Source: Pseudaquabacterium pictum
Lineage (GTDB): Bacteria; Pseudomonadota; Gammaproteobacteria; Burkholderiales; Burkholderiaceae_C
DNA length: 64,000 nt
Direction of reading: 5' to 3'
Assembly (NCBI RefSeq): GCF_005403045.1
Contig: NZ_BJCL01000008.1
Coordinates: forward strand, 1 to 64,000
Positions 43,761 through 52,515 of this stretch are shown here, one piece after another. Made by a program: the position numbers and the translations under genes. Position 1 is the first letter of the stretch. Each line of letters begins with the position of its first letter. Below the pieces are notes generated by a model. The model did no database searches. It had not been told where the DNA came from and saw only the letters and a list, made by a program, of their open reading frames with translations.

Positions 43761-44684
43761 TCAGGCTGCCTGGCCCTGGGCCACCGGCGGCACCAGCAGC
43801 TGGGTGCGCAGGTGGCTGTGGTCTTCCAGGTGGTAGTCGTTGCGCTGGAACACCAGGCTCACCAGCAGCCGGGGGTGCACCGACGGCGACTGCGCCTTGT
43901 GCAGACCGAAGGTGTCCTCGGCAAAGCCCAGGCCGGCCGGGCCGTGCAGCTCGCGCATGGCCGGTGCACCGTAGCCCCGGCGCACCTGCTCGTCGGTCCA
44001 GCGCTTCTTCTGGAAGCCTTCCACCGTCAGCTGCTTCCAGCCCGGCCGGTGCGACTGCAGCACGAAGTGGTGCGAGCCATCGCCGGCCTGCACCGGCGTG
44101 ATGTAGAAGAAGAACTTCAGGAAGGCCCAGTCGTCGATGTCGCGGTGGAAGAAGTGCGCCGCCTTCTTGCGCGTCTTCTCGTCGGCATCGGTCGGGAAGG
44201 TCCACCACAGCTGGCGCGACACCAGCTGCGCGCCAGCGCCCAGGTAGGCCTGGGCCACCGCATGCACCTGGGGCGAATCGCAGACCGCCCGCATCGCGGC
44301 GCAGCCCTGCTCGGGGTTGAAGTACACCGCCTTCAGGATCGGACGGCCCAGCGCCGCCTCGGCCTGGGTGCGCTGGTGCGGCAGGAAGCCGTGGGCCGGG
44401 TTCTCGTAGGCGAAACAGGGCGAGCTGTCGGCCCAGCGTTGGATGTCGGCCACCACGTCGGGGCGCAGCCGCAGGTGCGGCGCCAGGCCATCGCGCTCCA
44501 GATCCGCCAGCATCGCCGCGGTGCTGGCGCTGGCCTGCACCGGATCGGCCGCCGCGGTGGGCAGCGGACCGTCGGCCGGCTGGCCCTGCCGCGCCCGGGC
44601 CATCGTGGCCCGCCGCACGCCGCTGAACCGGGCGATGCGCTGCATGAACTCGTAACTGGCGCGGGCAAGCAGGGGGCCGGACAT
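43761..44684 (-). CDS. phytanoyl-CoA dioxygenase-like Fe(II)/2-oxoglutarate oxygenase
   Basis: The 307-residue protein starts at the ATG at 44684. AHFFHRDIDDW contains an HxD pair, with the second His in TFGLHKAQSP, giving a 2-His-1-carboxylate iron site. RLLVSLVF nearby supplies the Arg expected to hold 2-oxoglutarate. The PhyH superfamily hydroxylates lipids, antibiotics and other small molecules. The N-terminal 60 residues are basic and poorly conserved in appearance. The substrate is unknown. Confidence 0.68.
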   Translation of the reverse strand: MSGPLLARASYEFMQRIARFSGVRRATMARARQGQPADGPLPTAAADPVQASASTAAMLADLERDGLAPHLRLRPDVVADIQRWADSSPCFAYENPAHGFLPHQRTQAEAALGRPILKAVYFNPEQGCAAMRAVCDSPQVHAVAQAYLGAGAQLVSRQLWWTFPTDADEKTRKKAAHFFHRDIDDWAFLKFFFYITPVQAGDGSHHFVLQSHRPGWKQLTVEGFQKKRWTDEQVRRGYGAPAMRELHGPAGLGFAEDTFGLHKAQSPSVHPRLLVSLVFQRNDYHLEDHSHLRTQLLVPPVAQGQAA

Positions 44685-44816
44685 GGCAGGTCTTTCGGTG
44701 GACGCCGGATGATACGGGCCGGCTGTCACCGAGGCGGTGCACCCGCGGCGCCGGCTTCGGCACACTGGGTCCATGCCCCGCCACCGCCCGCCCCTGCGCA
44801 CCGCCCGCCGCACCAA

Positions 44817-44840
44817 CCGCCACAACACCCGCCACAACAC
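44817..44840. repeat. tandem 12-base repeat before thioesterase gene
   Basis: CCGCCACAACAC occurs twice head to tail, ending 6 bases before the thioesterase ATG. It occupies the place where a Shine-Dalgarno sequence would be expected. Confidence 0.6.
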
Positions 44841-44846
44841 CCGCCC

Positions 44847-45674
44847 ATGAGCGCCTTCGACGACGACACCCGGGTGTGGCCCGGCGACCGCCCCGGCCGC
44901 TACACCGGCACGGTGCACCCGGCCTGGAACATCGGCGCCAACCCGAACGGCGGCTACCTGCTGGCGCTGGCCGCGCAGGCGCTGCGCCAGGCCACGCCCA
45001 ACCAGCCCGATGCGCTGAGCATCACCGTGCACTACCTGCGCCCCGGGCTGGCCGGCCAGCCCTGCGAGATCGACACCCAGGTGCTGCGCAGCGGCCGCAC
45101 GCTCAGCACCGTGCGGGCCACGCTGGTGCAGGACGGCAGCGCCCGCATGGAGCTGCTGGCGGCCATGGGCGACCTGGGCGCCGCCGGCAGCCAGCCGCCG
45201 CCCGTCATCGCCCTGCCGCGCCCCGTGCTGCCGCCGCCCGAGGCCTGCCCCGGCCGCTCGGCCTCGGCCCAGGGCGTGGGCTTGCCGATCCTCAACCGCC
45301 TGGACATCCGCCTGCACCCCGACCAGGCCGTGCCCGGCGCTGCCGGCGAGGCGCGGGTCAGCGGCTGGATCCGCTTTGCCGACGGCCGCGCACCCGACGC
45401 CCTGGGCTGCCTGCTGATGGCCGATGCCTTCCCGCCCGCGGTGTTCGGCCTGCTGGGCATGGTGGGCTGGGTGCCGACCATTGAACTGACGGTGCACCTG
45501 CGCGGCCGGCCGGCGCCGGGCTGGCTGATGGGCGCCTTCTGGGCGCAGGACCTGCGCGACGGCCGGGTGATCGAGGATGGCGCGCTGTGGGATGCCGATG
45601 GCCAGCTGGTGGCCCAGGCCCGGCAGCTGGCCCTGGTGCGCAGCCCTGACGGCGGTGCCAAGGCCCCCGGGTGA
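44847..45674 (+). CDS. acyl-CoA thioesterase-like double hotdog protein
   Basis: The 275-residue protein resembles the TesB-like thioesterase family: WNIGANPNGGYLLALAAQAL near the start, SITVHYLRPGLAGQPCEI, and a second hotdog half with PTIELTVHLRGRPAPGWLMG. It probably hydrolyses acyl-CoA esters. No purine-rich ribosome-binding site precedes its ATG; a tandem repeat is there instead. It overlaps the EamA-type transporter gene by 4 bases. Confidence 0.78.
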   Translation: MSAFDDDTRVWPGDRPGRYTGTVHPAWNIGANPNGGYLLALAAQALRQATPNQPDALSITVHYLRPGLAGQPCEIDTQVLRSGRTLSTVRATLVQDGSARMELLAAMGDLGAAGSQPPPVIALPRPVLPPPEACPGRSASAQGVGLPILNRLDIRLHPDQAVPGAAGEARVSGWIRFADGRAPDALGCLLMADAFPPAVFGLLGMVGWVPTIELTVHLRGRPAPGWLMGAFWAQDLRDGRVIEDGALWDADGQLVAQARQLALVRSPDGGAKAPG

Positions 45675-46675
45675 GCAGCGCCGGCCCCGCCCCGGCCGAG
45701 ACCGCCCGCCAGGCGCTGCTGGTCGGCACCGCGGGCTACCTGTTCGCTGCGGTGCTGTGGGGCCTGAACCTGCCGCTGTCGGCCGCGCTGCTGAAGCACT
45801 TCGATCCGTTCTGGGTGTCGCCGCTGCGCTATGTGGTGGCCACGGTGCTGCTGGGCGCGATGGTGCTGGTCTCGCAGGGGCCGGCGCAGCTGCGCAGCCC
45901 CATCCCGCTGTGGCGGGTGGCGGTGCTGAGCGGGTGCGTGGCCGGCTTCCTGGTGCTCTACAACCTGGGGCTGTTCCGCACCCATCCGATGACGGTGGCG
46001 GCCATCTCGGCCGGATCGCCGGTGTACGTGGCGGTGGTGTCGCGGCTGATGACCGGCGCACGGCTGGAGCGCGGCTTCTGGGGCGCCACCACGCTGACGC
46101 TGATCGGCGCGGGCATCGCGATTGCCGGCCGCAGCCAGGCCCTGGTGGATGCCGGCGGGCCGGCGGTGGGTGTGGCACTGCAGCCGCGGGGCGGCGAGCT
46201 GCTGGTGGTGCTGGGCATCTGCAGCTGGACGGCCTATTCCATCCTGGCGCAGCGCTGGTTTCCGCCCACCACGCCGCAGCTGCGCCGCACCTGGCTGACG
46301 ACGGTGTGGGCCCTGCCCTGGCTGTTCGGCTTCTGGGCGCTGGCCCGCGCCACCGGCCTGGCCGGCGCACCCAACCTGAGCCCCGCGCCGCTGCCGGTGG
46401 TGCAGCTGCTGATCGCCGCGGTGTTCTGCACCGCGCTGGCCACCGTGGCCTGGAACACCGGCGTCAACCGCCTGGGCATCCAGACCGGCGGCATGTGGCA
46501 GAACACCGTGCCGGTGTTCGCGGTGCTGATCTCGCTGCTGTTCTTCGGCGTGCAGCCGCTGCCCGCGCAGATCCTGGGTGGCGCCATCGTGTTGACCGGC
46601 GTGCTGTACATGCAGTGGCAGCGCAGCCCGGCTCGGCAGAAATCACCAGTTCCCAGCCCCACCGCAAAGGACTAA
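45671..46675 (+). CDS. EamA-family DMT superfamily transporter
   Basis: The 334-residue protein has ten hydrophobic segments in two EamA halves: LFAAVLWGLNLPLSAALLKH and, in the second half, ELLVVLGICSWTAYSILAQR. It is probably a metabolite exporter or importer of the inner membrane. The start is a GTG overlapping the thioesterase stop. The substrate is unknown. Confidence 0.86.
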   Translation: MSSAGPAPAETARQALLVGTAGYLFAAVLWGLNLPLSAALLKHFDPFWVSPLRYVVATVLLGAMVLVSQGPAQLRSPIPLWRVAVLSGCVAGFLVLYNLGLFRTHPMTVAAISAGSPVYVAVVSRLMTGARLERGFWGATTLTLIGAGIAIAGRSQALVDAGGPAVGVALQPRGGELLVVLGICSWTAYSILAQRWFPPTTPQLRRTWLTTVWALPWLFGFWALARATGLAGAPNLSPAPLPVVQLLIAAVFCTALATVAWNTGVNRLGIQTGGMWQNTVPVFAVLISLLFFGVQPLPAQILGGAIVLTGVLYMQWQRSPARQKSPVPSPTAKD

Positions 46676-46684
46676 GCTTTGGCC

Positions 46685-47527
46685 ATGATCGACACACCCG
46701 ACGCCCCCACCGCCGCCGCCACGGTCCCGATGATCGATGGCATCCCCCTCACGCCCAAGCAGGTGACCGTGATCGGCGCCGACCAGATGGCGCCAGCGCC
46801 CACGGTGGCGGCCGAGCGGCTGCGGCGCAAGCAGAAGCTGGCCGGTGCGCTGCGCATCTTCGGCCGCTTCGGCTTCGGCGAGGGCGTGGCCGGCCACATC
46901 ACCGTGCGCGATCCCGAGTTCCCCGACCATTTCTGGGTGAACCCGCTGGGCCTGTCGTTCCGCCATATGAAGGTGTCGGACCTGCTGCTGGTCAACCACC
47001 ATGGTGAAGTCGTCATCGGCAAGCATGCGGTCAACCGCGCCGCCTATGTGCTGCATGCCGCGGTGCACGCGGCCCGGCCCGACGTGGTGGCCGCCGCGCA
47101 TGCGCACTCGGTCTACGGCAAGGCCTTCAGCGCGCTGGGCGTGCCGCTCGATCCGCTGACCCAGGACGCCTGCGTGTTCTACGAGAACAACGTGGTCATC
47201 GCCGAGCATGGCGGCGCCGTGGTGTTCGAGACCTCGGCCGGCGCCGATTTCGCCCGCGCCTTCGGCCAGAACCGCGCGGCCATCCACCAGAACCACGGCC
47301 ACTTCACCGTGGGTGCGTCGGTGGACGAGGCGGTGTTCTGGTATGTCTGCTTCGAGCGCTGCGCCCAGGCCCAGCTGATGGCCATGGCCGCCGGCACGCC
47401 CAAGCTGGTGCCGCATGCCAACGCGGTGTACACCCGCGAGAACGCCGGCAGCGCGGCCGTGGGCTGGACGCACTTCCAGCCGCTGTGGCAGGAGATCTGC
47501 CGCACCGACCCCGAGCTGTTCGACTGA
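46685..47527 (+). CDS. class II aldolase/adducin-family protein
   Basis: The protein is 280 residues from the ATG at 46685. The fold is marked by GRFGFGEGVAGHITVRDPEF, the zinc site AAHAHSVYGKAFS and the later His in QNHGHFTVG. Relatives cleave sugar phosphates or act as epimerases or decarboxylases. A TTG at 46679 lies 7 bases after AAAGGA and could be the real start, adding two residues. The aldo/keto reductase gene follows 19 bp later. Confidence 0.85.
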   Translation: MIDTPDAPTAAATVPMIDGIPLTPKQVTVIGADQMAPAPTVAAERLRRKQKLAGALRIFGRFGFGEGVAGHITVRDPEFPDHFWVNPLGLSFRHMKVSDLLLVNHHGEVVIGKHAVNRAAYVLHAAVHAARPDVVAAAHAHSVYGKAFSALGVPLDPLTQDACVFYENNVVIAEHGGAVVFETSAGADFARAFGQNRAAIHQNHGHFTVGASVDEAVFWYVCFERCAQAQLMAMAAGTPKLVPHANAVYTRENAGSAAVGWTHFQPLWQEICRTDPELFD

Positions 47528-47546
47528 CTTGGCGGCGCCCACCCTG

Positions 47547-48557
47547 ATGCAGTACCGCCGCCTCGGCACCAGCAACCTGCAGGTGTCGGCCCTGTGCCTG
47601 GGCACGATGATGTTCGGCGACCAGACCGATGCGGCCGAGGCCGGCCGCATCGTCGCCCATGCCCACGCCGCCGGCGTGAATTTCATCGACACCGCCGATG
47701 TGTACACCCACGGCGCGTCGGAATCGATGGTGGGCACGCTGATCCGGCCGCACCGGCATGACTGGGTGCTGGCCACCAAGCTGGGCAACGCGATGTCGAA
47801 GCGGCCCAACGAGGGCCATTACTCTCGCATCTGGATGCTGCGCCAGGTGGAAGCCAGCCTGCAGCGGCTGCAGACCGACCACATCGACATCCTCTACCTG
47901 CACCGGGATTTCCCGGGCATGGACCTGGAAGAACCGCTGCGGGCGCTGGACGACCTGGTGCGCGGCGGCAAGATCCGCCACTGGGGCCTGTCCAACTTCC
48001 GCGGCTGGCGCATTGCCGAGCTGGTGCACGGCGCGGCACGGTTGAACATGCCGGGGCCGGTGGTCTGCCAGCCGTACTACAACCTGCTCAACCGCATGCC
48101 CGAGGTCGAGATCCTGCCGGCCTGCGACCACCATGGCATCGGCGTGGTGCCCTACAGCCCGATCGCCCGCGGCGTGCTGACCGGCAAGTACCTGCCCGGT
48201 GCCCAGCCCGAGCCCGGCAGCCGCGCCGGCCGCGGCGACAAGCGCATCGCCGAGACCGAGTTCCGCGCCGAGAGCCTGGCCATCGCCCAGCAGCTGCAAG
48301 GCCATGCCGAGGCCCGGGGCGTCACGCTGGCGCAGTTCGCCACCGCCTGGGTGCTGGCCAACCGCATGGTCAGTTCGGTCATCGCCGGCCCGCGCACGCT
48401 GGCGCAATGGGAGAGCTACCTGCCCGCGCTGGACTGCAGCCTCACCGCCGAGGATGAAGCCCTGATCGACGGCCTGGTGGCCCCCGGCCACCCGTCGACA
48501 CCGGGATTCAACGATCCGGCCTATCCGCTGGTGGGGCGGCGCACCAAGGCCGGCTGA
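47547..48557 (+). CDS. aldo/keto reductase
   Basis: The 336-residue protein is a classical AKR with LGTMMFG near the start, the catalytic Asp-Tyr in FIDTADVYTHG, the Lys in VLATKLG, and YLHRDFPG in place of the usual LHxxD. The NADPH-binding GPRTLAQWE is near the C-terminus. It reduces a carbonyl with NADPH; the substrate is unknown. The Ser in SNFRGW follows the family pattern. Confidence 0.9.
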   Translation: MQYRRLGTSNLQVSALCLGTMMFGDQTDAAEAGRIVAHAHAAGVNFIDTADVYTHGASESMVGTLIRPHRHDWVLATKLGNAMSKRPNEGHYSRIWMLRQVEASLQRLQTDHIDILYLHRDFPGMDLEEPLRALDDLVRGGKIRHWGLSNFRGWRIAELVHGAARLNMPGPVVCQPYYNLLNRMPEVEILPACDHHGIGVVPYSPIARGVLTGKYLPGAQPEPGSRAGRGDKRIAETEFRAESLAIAQQLQGHAEARGVTLAQFATAWVLANRMVSSVIAGPRTLAQWESYLPALDCSLTAEDEALIDGLVAPGHPSTPGFNDPAYPLVGRRTKAG

Positions 48558-48588
48558 GACCCGCTGCCGGGCGGCACCCGGCGCACCG

Positions 48589-50964
48589 ATGCAACAGACA
48601 TTCCCGCCCTACCCTGGCGACGCCAGCGGCCGCGATGAAACCGTGCGCGCCGATGTGACGCTGCGGCCCGACGGCACCCGCCGCTTCACCTTGCAGTCCA
48701 GCCAGGCGCAGCGCGACGGCGCGGCGCAGCAGCGCAGCATCGATGAACTGCCGGACGCGCCCCGCGTGCAATCGCCCAGCGCCCTGTTCGACGCGCTGTT
48801 TGCCATGGCGGTGGACGACGCCCGCCTGAACAGCGTGGACGCGATCCAGGACGCCGCCTACAACGGCGGCCAGCCCATCCCCTGCCGCGGCTTCCAGACC
48901 GGCGAGCGCTGGCACTATGTCTGGACGCGTGACCTGGCCTACGCGGCCCACCTGGGCCTGGCCTGGCTGGACCCGGAGCGCACCGCGACATCGCTGCTGT
49001 TCAAGACCAGCGGCTGGCGCGACGGCATCACCCCGCGGGCCGGCCTGCCGGCCAGCAGCACCCAGATCGTGCAGGACACCGGCTCGGGCGGCAGCTGGCC
49101 GGTGAGCACCGACCGGGTGAGCTGGGCCTGGGCCGCCCAGAGCGTGCTGGACATGCTGGACGGCGATGCGCGGCAGGCGTTTGCCGACCGCGCGCGGGCT
49201 GCCCTGCAAGGCACGGTCGAGGCCGACCGCCTGGCGGCATTCGACCCCGCCTCGGGCCTCTATGGCGGCGAGCAGTCCTTCCTGGACTGGCGGGTGCAGA
49301 GCTGCGCGCCCTGGATCACCGACCAGCTGGCGCGCATGGCCGGCGCGCGTGCGCTGTCGACCAACGTGGCGCACTTCCAGGCCTTGCAGCTGCTGGCGCA
49401 GCTGTCCGACGCCGCGGGCGATGCCGCTGCGGCGGCGCGCCATGCCGGCTGGGCGGCCGATCTGCGCACGGCGATCGACCGGGTGTTCTGGCTCGATGAG
49501 GCGCAGCAGTACGCCAGCCTCACCAGCGACGACGGCCACCCGATCGCGCTGCACAAGTTCGACCTGCTGGGCACGGCGCTGGCCGTGGTCAGCGGCGTGG
49601 CGCCGCCGCAGCGGGCCGCCGAGGCGCTGGCCCGCTATCCGCATGCGCCGTTCGGGGCGCCGGTGCTGGCGCCGCAGCAACCGGGCGTGCCGGTCTACCA
49701 CAACCGGGCGATCTGGCCCTTCGTCACCGCCTACGCACTCCGCGCTGCCGCTCAGGTGGGCAACCCGGCCATCGCCGGCCATGCCTTCGATTCGCTGCTG
49801 CGGGGCGCAGCACTGAACCTGTCGAACATGGAGAACCTGGAGTGGCTGACCGGCCTGCCGCAGTTCGATGATGGCCCGGTCATCAACTCGCGGCGGCAGC
49901 TGTGGTCGGTGGCCGGCTACCTGGGCGCCGTCGCCGAGAGCGTCTTCGGCTGGCGGGTGACCGGCGACGGCCTGCACATCGCCCCGTTCCTGACCACCGC
50001 CGCACGGCGCGCGCTGGGCGACGGCGCGGCCGCCACCCTGTCGGGCCTGCGCTGGCGCGGCCACCGGCTGGAGATTGCGCTGGCCCTGCCACCGATGCCG
50101 GCCGACGCGGCCGGGCCCGCCCACTACCCGGTGCTGCAGGTCACGCTGAATGGCCAGGCGATCAACGGCGTGATCGGGCCGCAGCAGCTGGCTGCCGGCG
50201 ACAACCGGATCACGGTGGCGTTTGGCTCGCCGGTGCCCGGCGACACACGGATCGCGCGGGTCGCGACCGTCGATGCGATGGACCGGGCGGATGCGCGGGT
50301 GTTCGCGCCCGATGTGCCGCAGGTGCTGTCCCTCGACCGCACGCCCGGCGGCACCGTGCTGCAGTTCGCTGCCCCAGCCTACCGCGAGGCGCTGCGCTTC
50401 AACATCTACCGCGATGGACACCCGGTGGCCACCGGCCTGGCCGCCCCCACCTGGACCGACCACCAGGCGCAGCCAGGCGTGGCCCATGTCTATGCGGTGG
50501 AGGCGATGGGCATGGCCTCGGGCCACCGGTCGCACCTCAGCGCACCGGTGCGGCTGGACAATTCGGTGCAGCGGCTGGCCTTGGGCGACTGGTTCGTTCG
50601 CGACCGCGCGGGCCCGGTCGGCCTGGAACTGCTGTACGACAACCATGCGCACGAGACGCAGACCGGGGTGACCAATGCCGTCAAGGTCTTGCGGGTGCGG
50701 GACAGCGCTGGCCAGGCAGTGGCGCAGGGCGTCGTGCAGATGCCCCACATCGAACCCGACGGCGACCGCCATCCGCTGCGGCTGTCGACGATGCTGCGCT
50801 GCCAGTTGCCGGCAGGCCGCTACCGCGCCGAGTTGGCCGACTTCTTCAACATGAGCCACCTGCAGGCCAATGCCAGCTACGGCGGCGCCGGCGGCGCCGG
50901 CGGGCCGCTCAATGCGGCCGACATCGCCGCGCTGCAGGTGGTGACGCTGCCCGACACGCGCTGA
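48589..50964 (+). CDS. six-hairpin glycosidase-like protein
   Basis: The 791-residue protein has the (alpha/alpha)6-barrel blocks GFQTGERWHYVWTRDLAYAA, LPASSTQIVQDTGSGGSWP and VYHNRAIWPFVTAYALRAAA. These fit glycoside hydrolases of the GH15/37/63-like clan. Beta-rich C-terminal regions include RFNIYRDGHPVATGLAAPTW and an Ala/Gly run YGGAGGAGGP. No signal peptide is seen at the N-terminus, unusual for such proteins, so either it is cytoplasmic or its 5' end was lost. Just beyond its 3' end lies the ftsZ remnant. Confidence 0.72.
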   Translation: MQQTFPPYPGDASGRDETVRADVTLRPDGTRRFTLQSSQAQRDGAAQQRSIDELPDAPRVQSPSALFDALFAMAVDDARLNSVDAIQDAAYNGGQPIPCRGFQTGERWHYVWTRDLAYAAHLGLAWLDPERTATSLLFKTSGWRDGITPRAGLPASSTQIVQDTGSGGSWPVSTDRVSWAWAAQSVLDMLDGDARQAFADRARAALQGTVEADRLAAFDPASGLYGGEQSFLDWRVQSCAPWITDQLARMAGARALSTNVAHFQALQLLAQLSDAAGDAAAAARHAGWAADLRTAIDRVFWLDEAQQYASLTSDDGHPIALHKFDLLGTALAVVSGVAPPQRAAEALARYPHAPFGAPVLAPQQPGVPVYHNRAIWPFVTAYALRAAAQVGNPAIAGHAFDSLLRGAALNLSNMENLEWLTGLPQFDDGPVINSRRQLWSVAGYLGAVAESVFGWRVTGDGLHIAPFLTTAARRALGDGAAATLSGLRWRGHRLEIALALPPMPADAAGPAHYPVLQVTLNGQAINGVIGPQQLAAGDNRITVAFGSPVPGDTRIARVATVDAMDRADARVFAPDVPQVLSLDRTPGGTVLQFAAPAYREALRFNIYRDGHPVATGLAAPTWTDHQAQPGVAHVYAVEAMGMASGHRSHLSAPVRLDNSVQRLALGDWFVRDRAGPVGLELLYDNHAHETQTGVTNAVKVLRVRDSAGQAVAQGVVQMPHIEPDGDRHPLRLSTMLRCQLPAGRYRAELADFFNMSHLQANASYGGAGGAGGPLNAADIAALQVVTLPDTR

Positions 50965-50997
50965 GGCACGCCACGCGCGCCCGCCGGCCTCCCGCCG

Positions 50998-51310
50998 CCT
51001 GCTTGCGCGGGAAGGCGGGAATCTCGATCTCGTCCATGCCATTGCGCGACAGCGCTTCCATCTTGGCCGCGGCCTGGTGGCGGTTGGCAGGCAGCACCGA
51101 AGATCACATGCGCGTCGTCGGCCGCATCGCGGCGGATGGTGTTCATCGCTGCACAGCGTTCGCTGTGCTTGACGTTGGCCTTGTTGGCGGCGATTAGCAC
51201 CAGCACACGGCCCGGGAACTGGCTCGCCATGGCGGGCCTGCGCGCGCCGCTCAGGTCGATGCCTTCGGGCAACGGGCAGGTCACGGCCGCCTTGGTGGTG
51301 CGGTCGGGGT
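50998..51310 (-). pseudogene. decayed partial copy of the ftsZ 3' end
   Basis: Read on the minus strand, the region encodes LPEGIDLSGAR, then VLVLIAANKANVKHSERC and AAMNTIRRDAADDAHVIFGA. It then jumps to TNRHQAAAKVEALSSNG-like sequence (here ANRHQAAAKMEALSRNG) and MDEIEIPAFPRKQA. All of these match the intact FtsZ at 55061-56290. About 245 bp of the C-terminal linker are deleted, a roughly 30-bp insertion interrupts GAR/VLV, the frame shifts and the stop codon is lost. The DNA is about 85-88% identical to the intact copy by eye. Confidence 0.9.
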
Positions 51311-51396
51311 TTGCACCCGCCTCCGACCCTCAGCCGATGTACGACCTGATGACGAAGCAGACAGTCAGCCATCAGGCACGGACGCAACCTCAGACG

Positions 51397-52386
51397 TCAG
51401 TCTGCGTAGGACCCTGCCGCCTGGATGACCTTCGCCCACCGCATCACTTCAGCTTCCACAAACTTCTTGTGCGCAGCCGGTTCCACGCGAGCATCCGAAA
51501 CGACGGTGATGCCCAGCGCCTCCTGGCGCTTGATGAGTTCGGGATCCTTCAGCGCTCCGCGCAGCGCCTCGTTCAGCTTCGCAAGCACGGGCGCGGGCGT
51601 GTTCTTGGGCGCGTAGAGGCCGTGCCACACCGTCACGCCGAAGTCCGGCAGGCCAGACTCCGCCAGTGTCGGCAGGGACGCCAGCGAGGGCAGCTTCATG
51701 CGCTCCTTGCTCGTCACCGCGAAGGCGCGCACCTTGTCGCCCTCGATCTGCGGCACGGCGTTCGTCGCCTGCTCGCACATCAGGTCGACCGTGCCCCCCA
51801 TCAGGTCCGTCATCGCCGGTCCCGTGCCCTTGTACGGCACCGTGGTCAATTCCGTCTTCAACGCACTCTGCAGCATCAGCCCGCACAGATGCGAGGCCGA
51901 GCCCACGCCAGCGTGGGCCAAGTTGACCTTGGTCGGGTCGGCCGCGATCCACTTGCGCAAGTCGGCAAAGCTCTTGGCCGGCAGCGTCGTGCGCCCGATC
52001 AGAGTCGACGGCGCTTCGTTGATGAGGCCGAGGTAGGCGAAGTCGTCGATGCCCTTGTAGGGCAGCTTGCGGTACAGGGTGGGTGCCGTCGCGAAACCAA
52101 TGTGGTGCACGAGCAGCGTGTAGCCGTCGGCAGAGGCCGTCGCCACCTTCGCTGCGCCCAACGTGCCGCCGGCACCGCCCACGTTCTCGACGATGACCGT
52201 CTGGTTGAGCTTCTTGCGCAGCGCTTCGGCCAGGTCGCGGGCGATCTTGTCGCTCGGTCCGCCTGCGGCGAAAGGCACCACCAGAGTGACGGGCTTCTCT
52301 GGGAACTCCGCCCGGGCCGCGCCCACGCCGGCCAGAAGAACCGAGGCCACGGCAAGGCCCCACGTACGCCGATGCAATTTGTCCAT
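51397..52386 (-). CDS. Bug/TctC-family solute-binding protein of the tartrate module
   Basis: The 329-residue protein starts at the ATG at 52386, 5 bases after GGAGA. It has a signal peptide (RRTWGLAVASVLLAGVGA, cut after ARA) and the Bug opening EFPEKPVTLVVPFAAGGPSD. Its promoter shares an operator-like sequence with the D-tartrate dehydratase promoter, so it probably binds tartrate or a related acid. There are no TctAB genes nearby. Confidence 0.9.
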   Translation of the reverse strand: MDKLHRRTWGLAVASVLLAGVGAARAEFPEKPVTLVVPFAAGGPSDKIARDLAEALRKKLNQTVIVENVGGAGGTLGAAKVATASADGYTLLVHHIGFATAPTLYRKLPYKGIDDFAYLGLINEAPSTLIGRTTLPAKSFADLRKWIAADPTKVNLAHAGVGSASHLCGLMLQSALKTELTTVPYKGTGPAMTDLMGGTVDLMCEQATNAVPQIEGDKVRAFAVTSKERMKLPSLASLPTLAESGLPDFGVTVWHGLYAPKNTPAPVLAKLNEALRGALKDPELIKRQEALGITVVSDARVEPAAHKKFVEAEVMRWAKVIQAAGSYAD

Positions 52387-52438
52387 GCTTGTCTCCGTTG
52401 TGGAGCGCCTCAAAAGAGCGCCATGGACGAGATGATCG

Positions 52439-52500
52439 GGATCTGCGCCGCCGAGGGCCAATGCCCAATTTCTTGGCTTTGATGCCTTCAAAGCACCGCC
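52439..52500 (-). promoter_or_regulatory. operator and promoter region of the Bug gene (twin of the tarD promoter)
   Basis: Read on the minus strand, GGCGGTGCTTTGAAGGCATC and AAAG (52500-52477) are followed 12 bases later by GCATTGG and 8 bases later by GGCG. CGATCAT follows just downstream (to 52433). The same order and near-identical spacing precede tarD. The operator ends 90 bp before the Bug start. Confidence 0.65.
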
Positions 52501-52515
52501 GTCGGAACCACCGCC

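Noticed and set aside
42228-45674. Very long plus-strand open frame through the VWA, CinA and dioxygenase genes
   Set aside because: Only its end after 44847 is real (the thioesterase). The rest is out of frame or antisense to recognised proteins.
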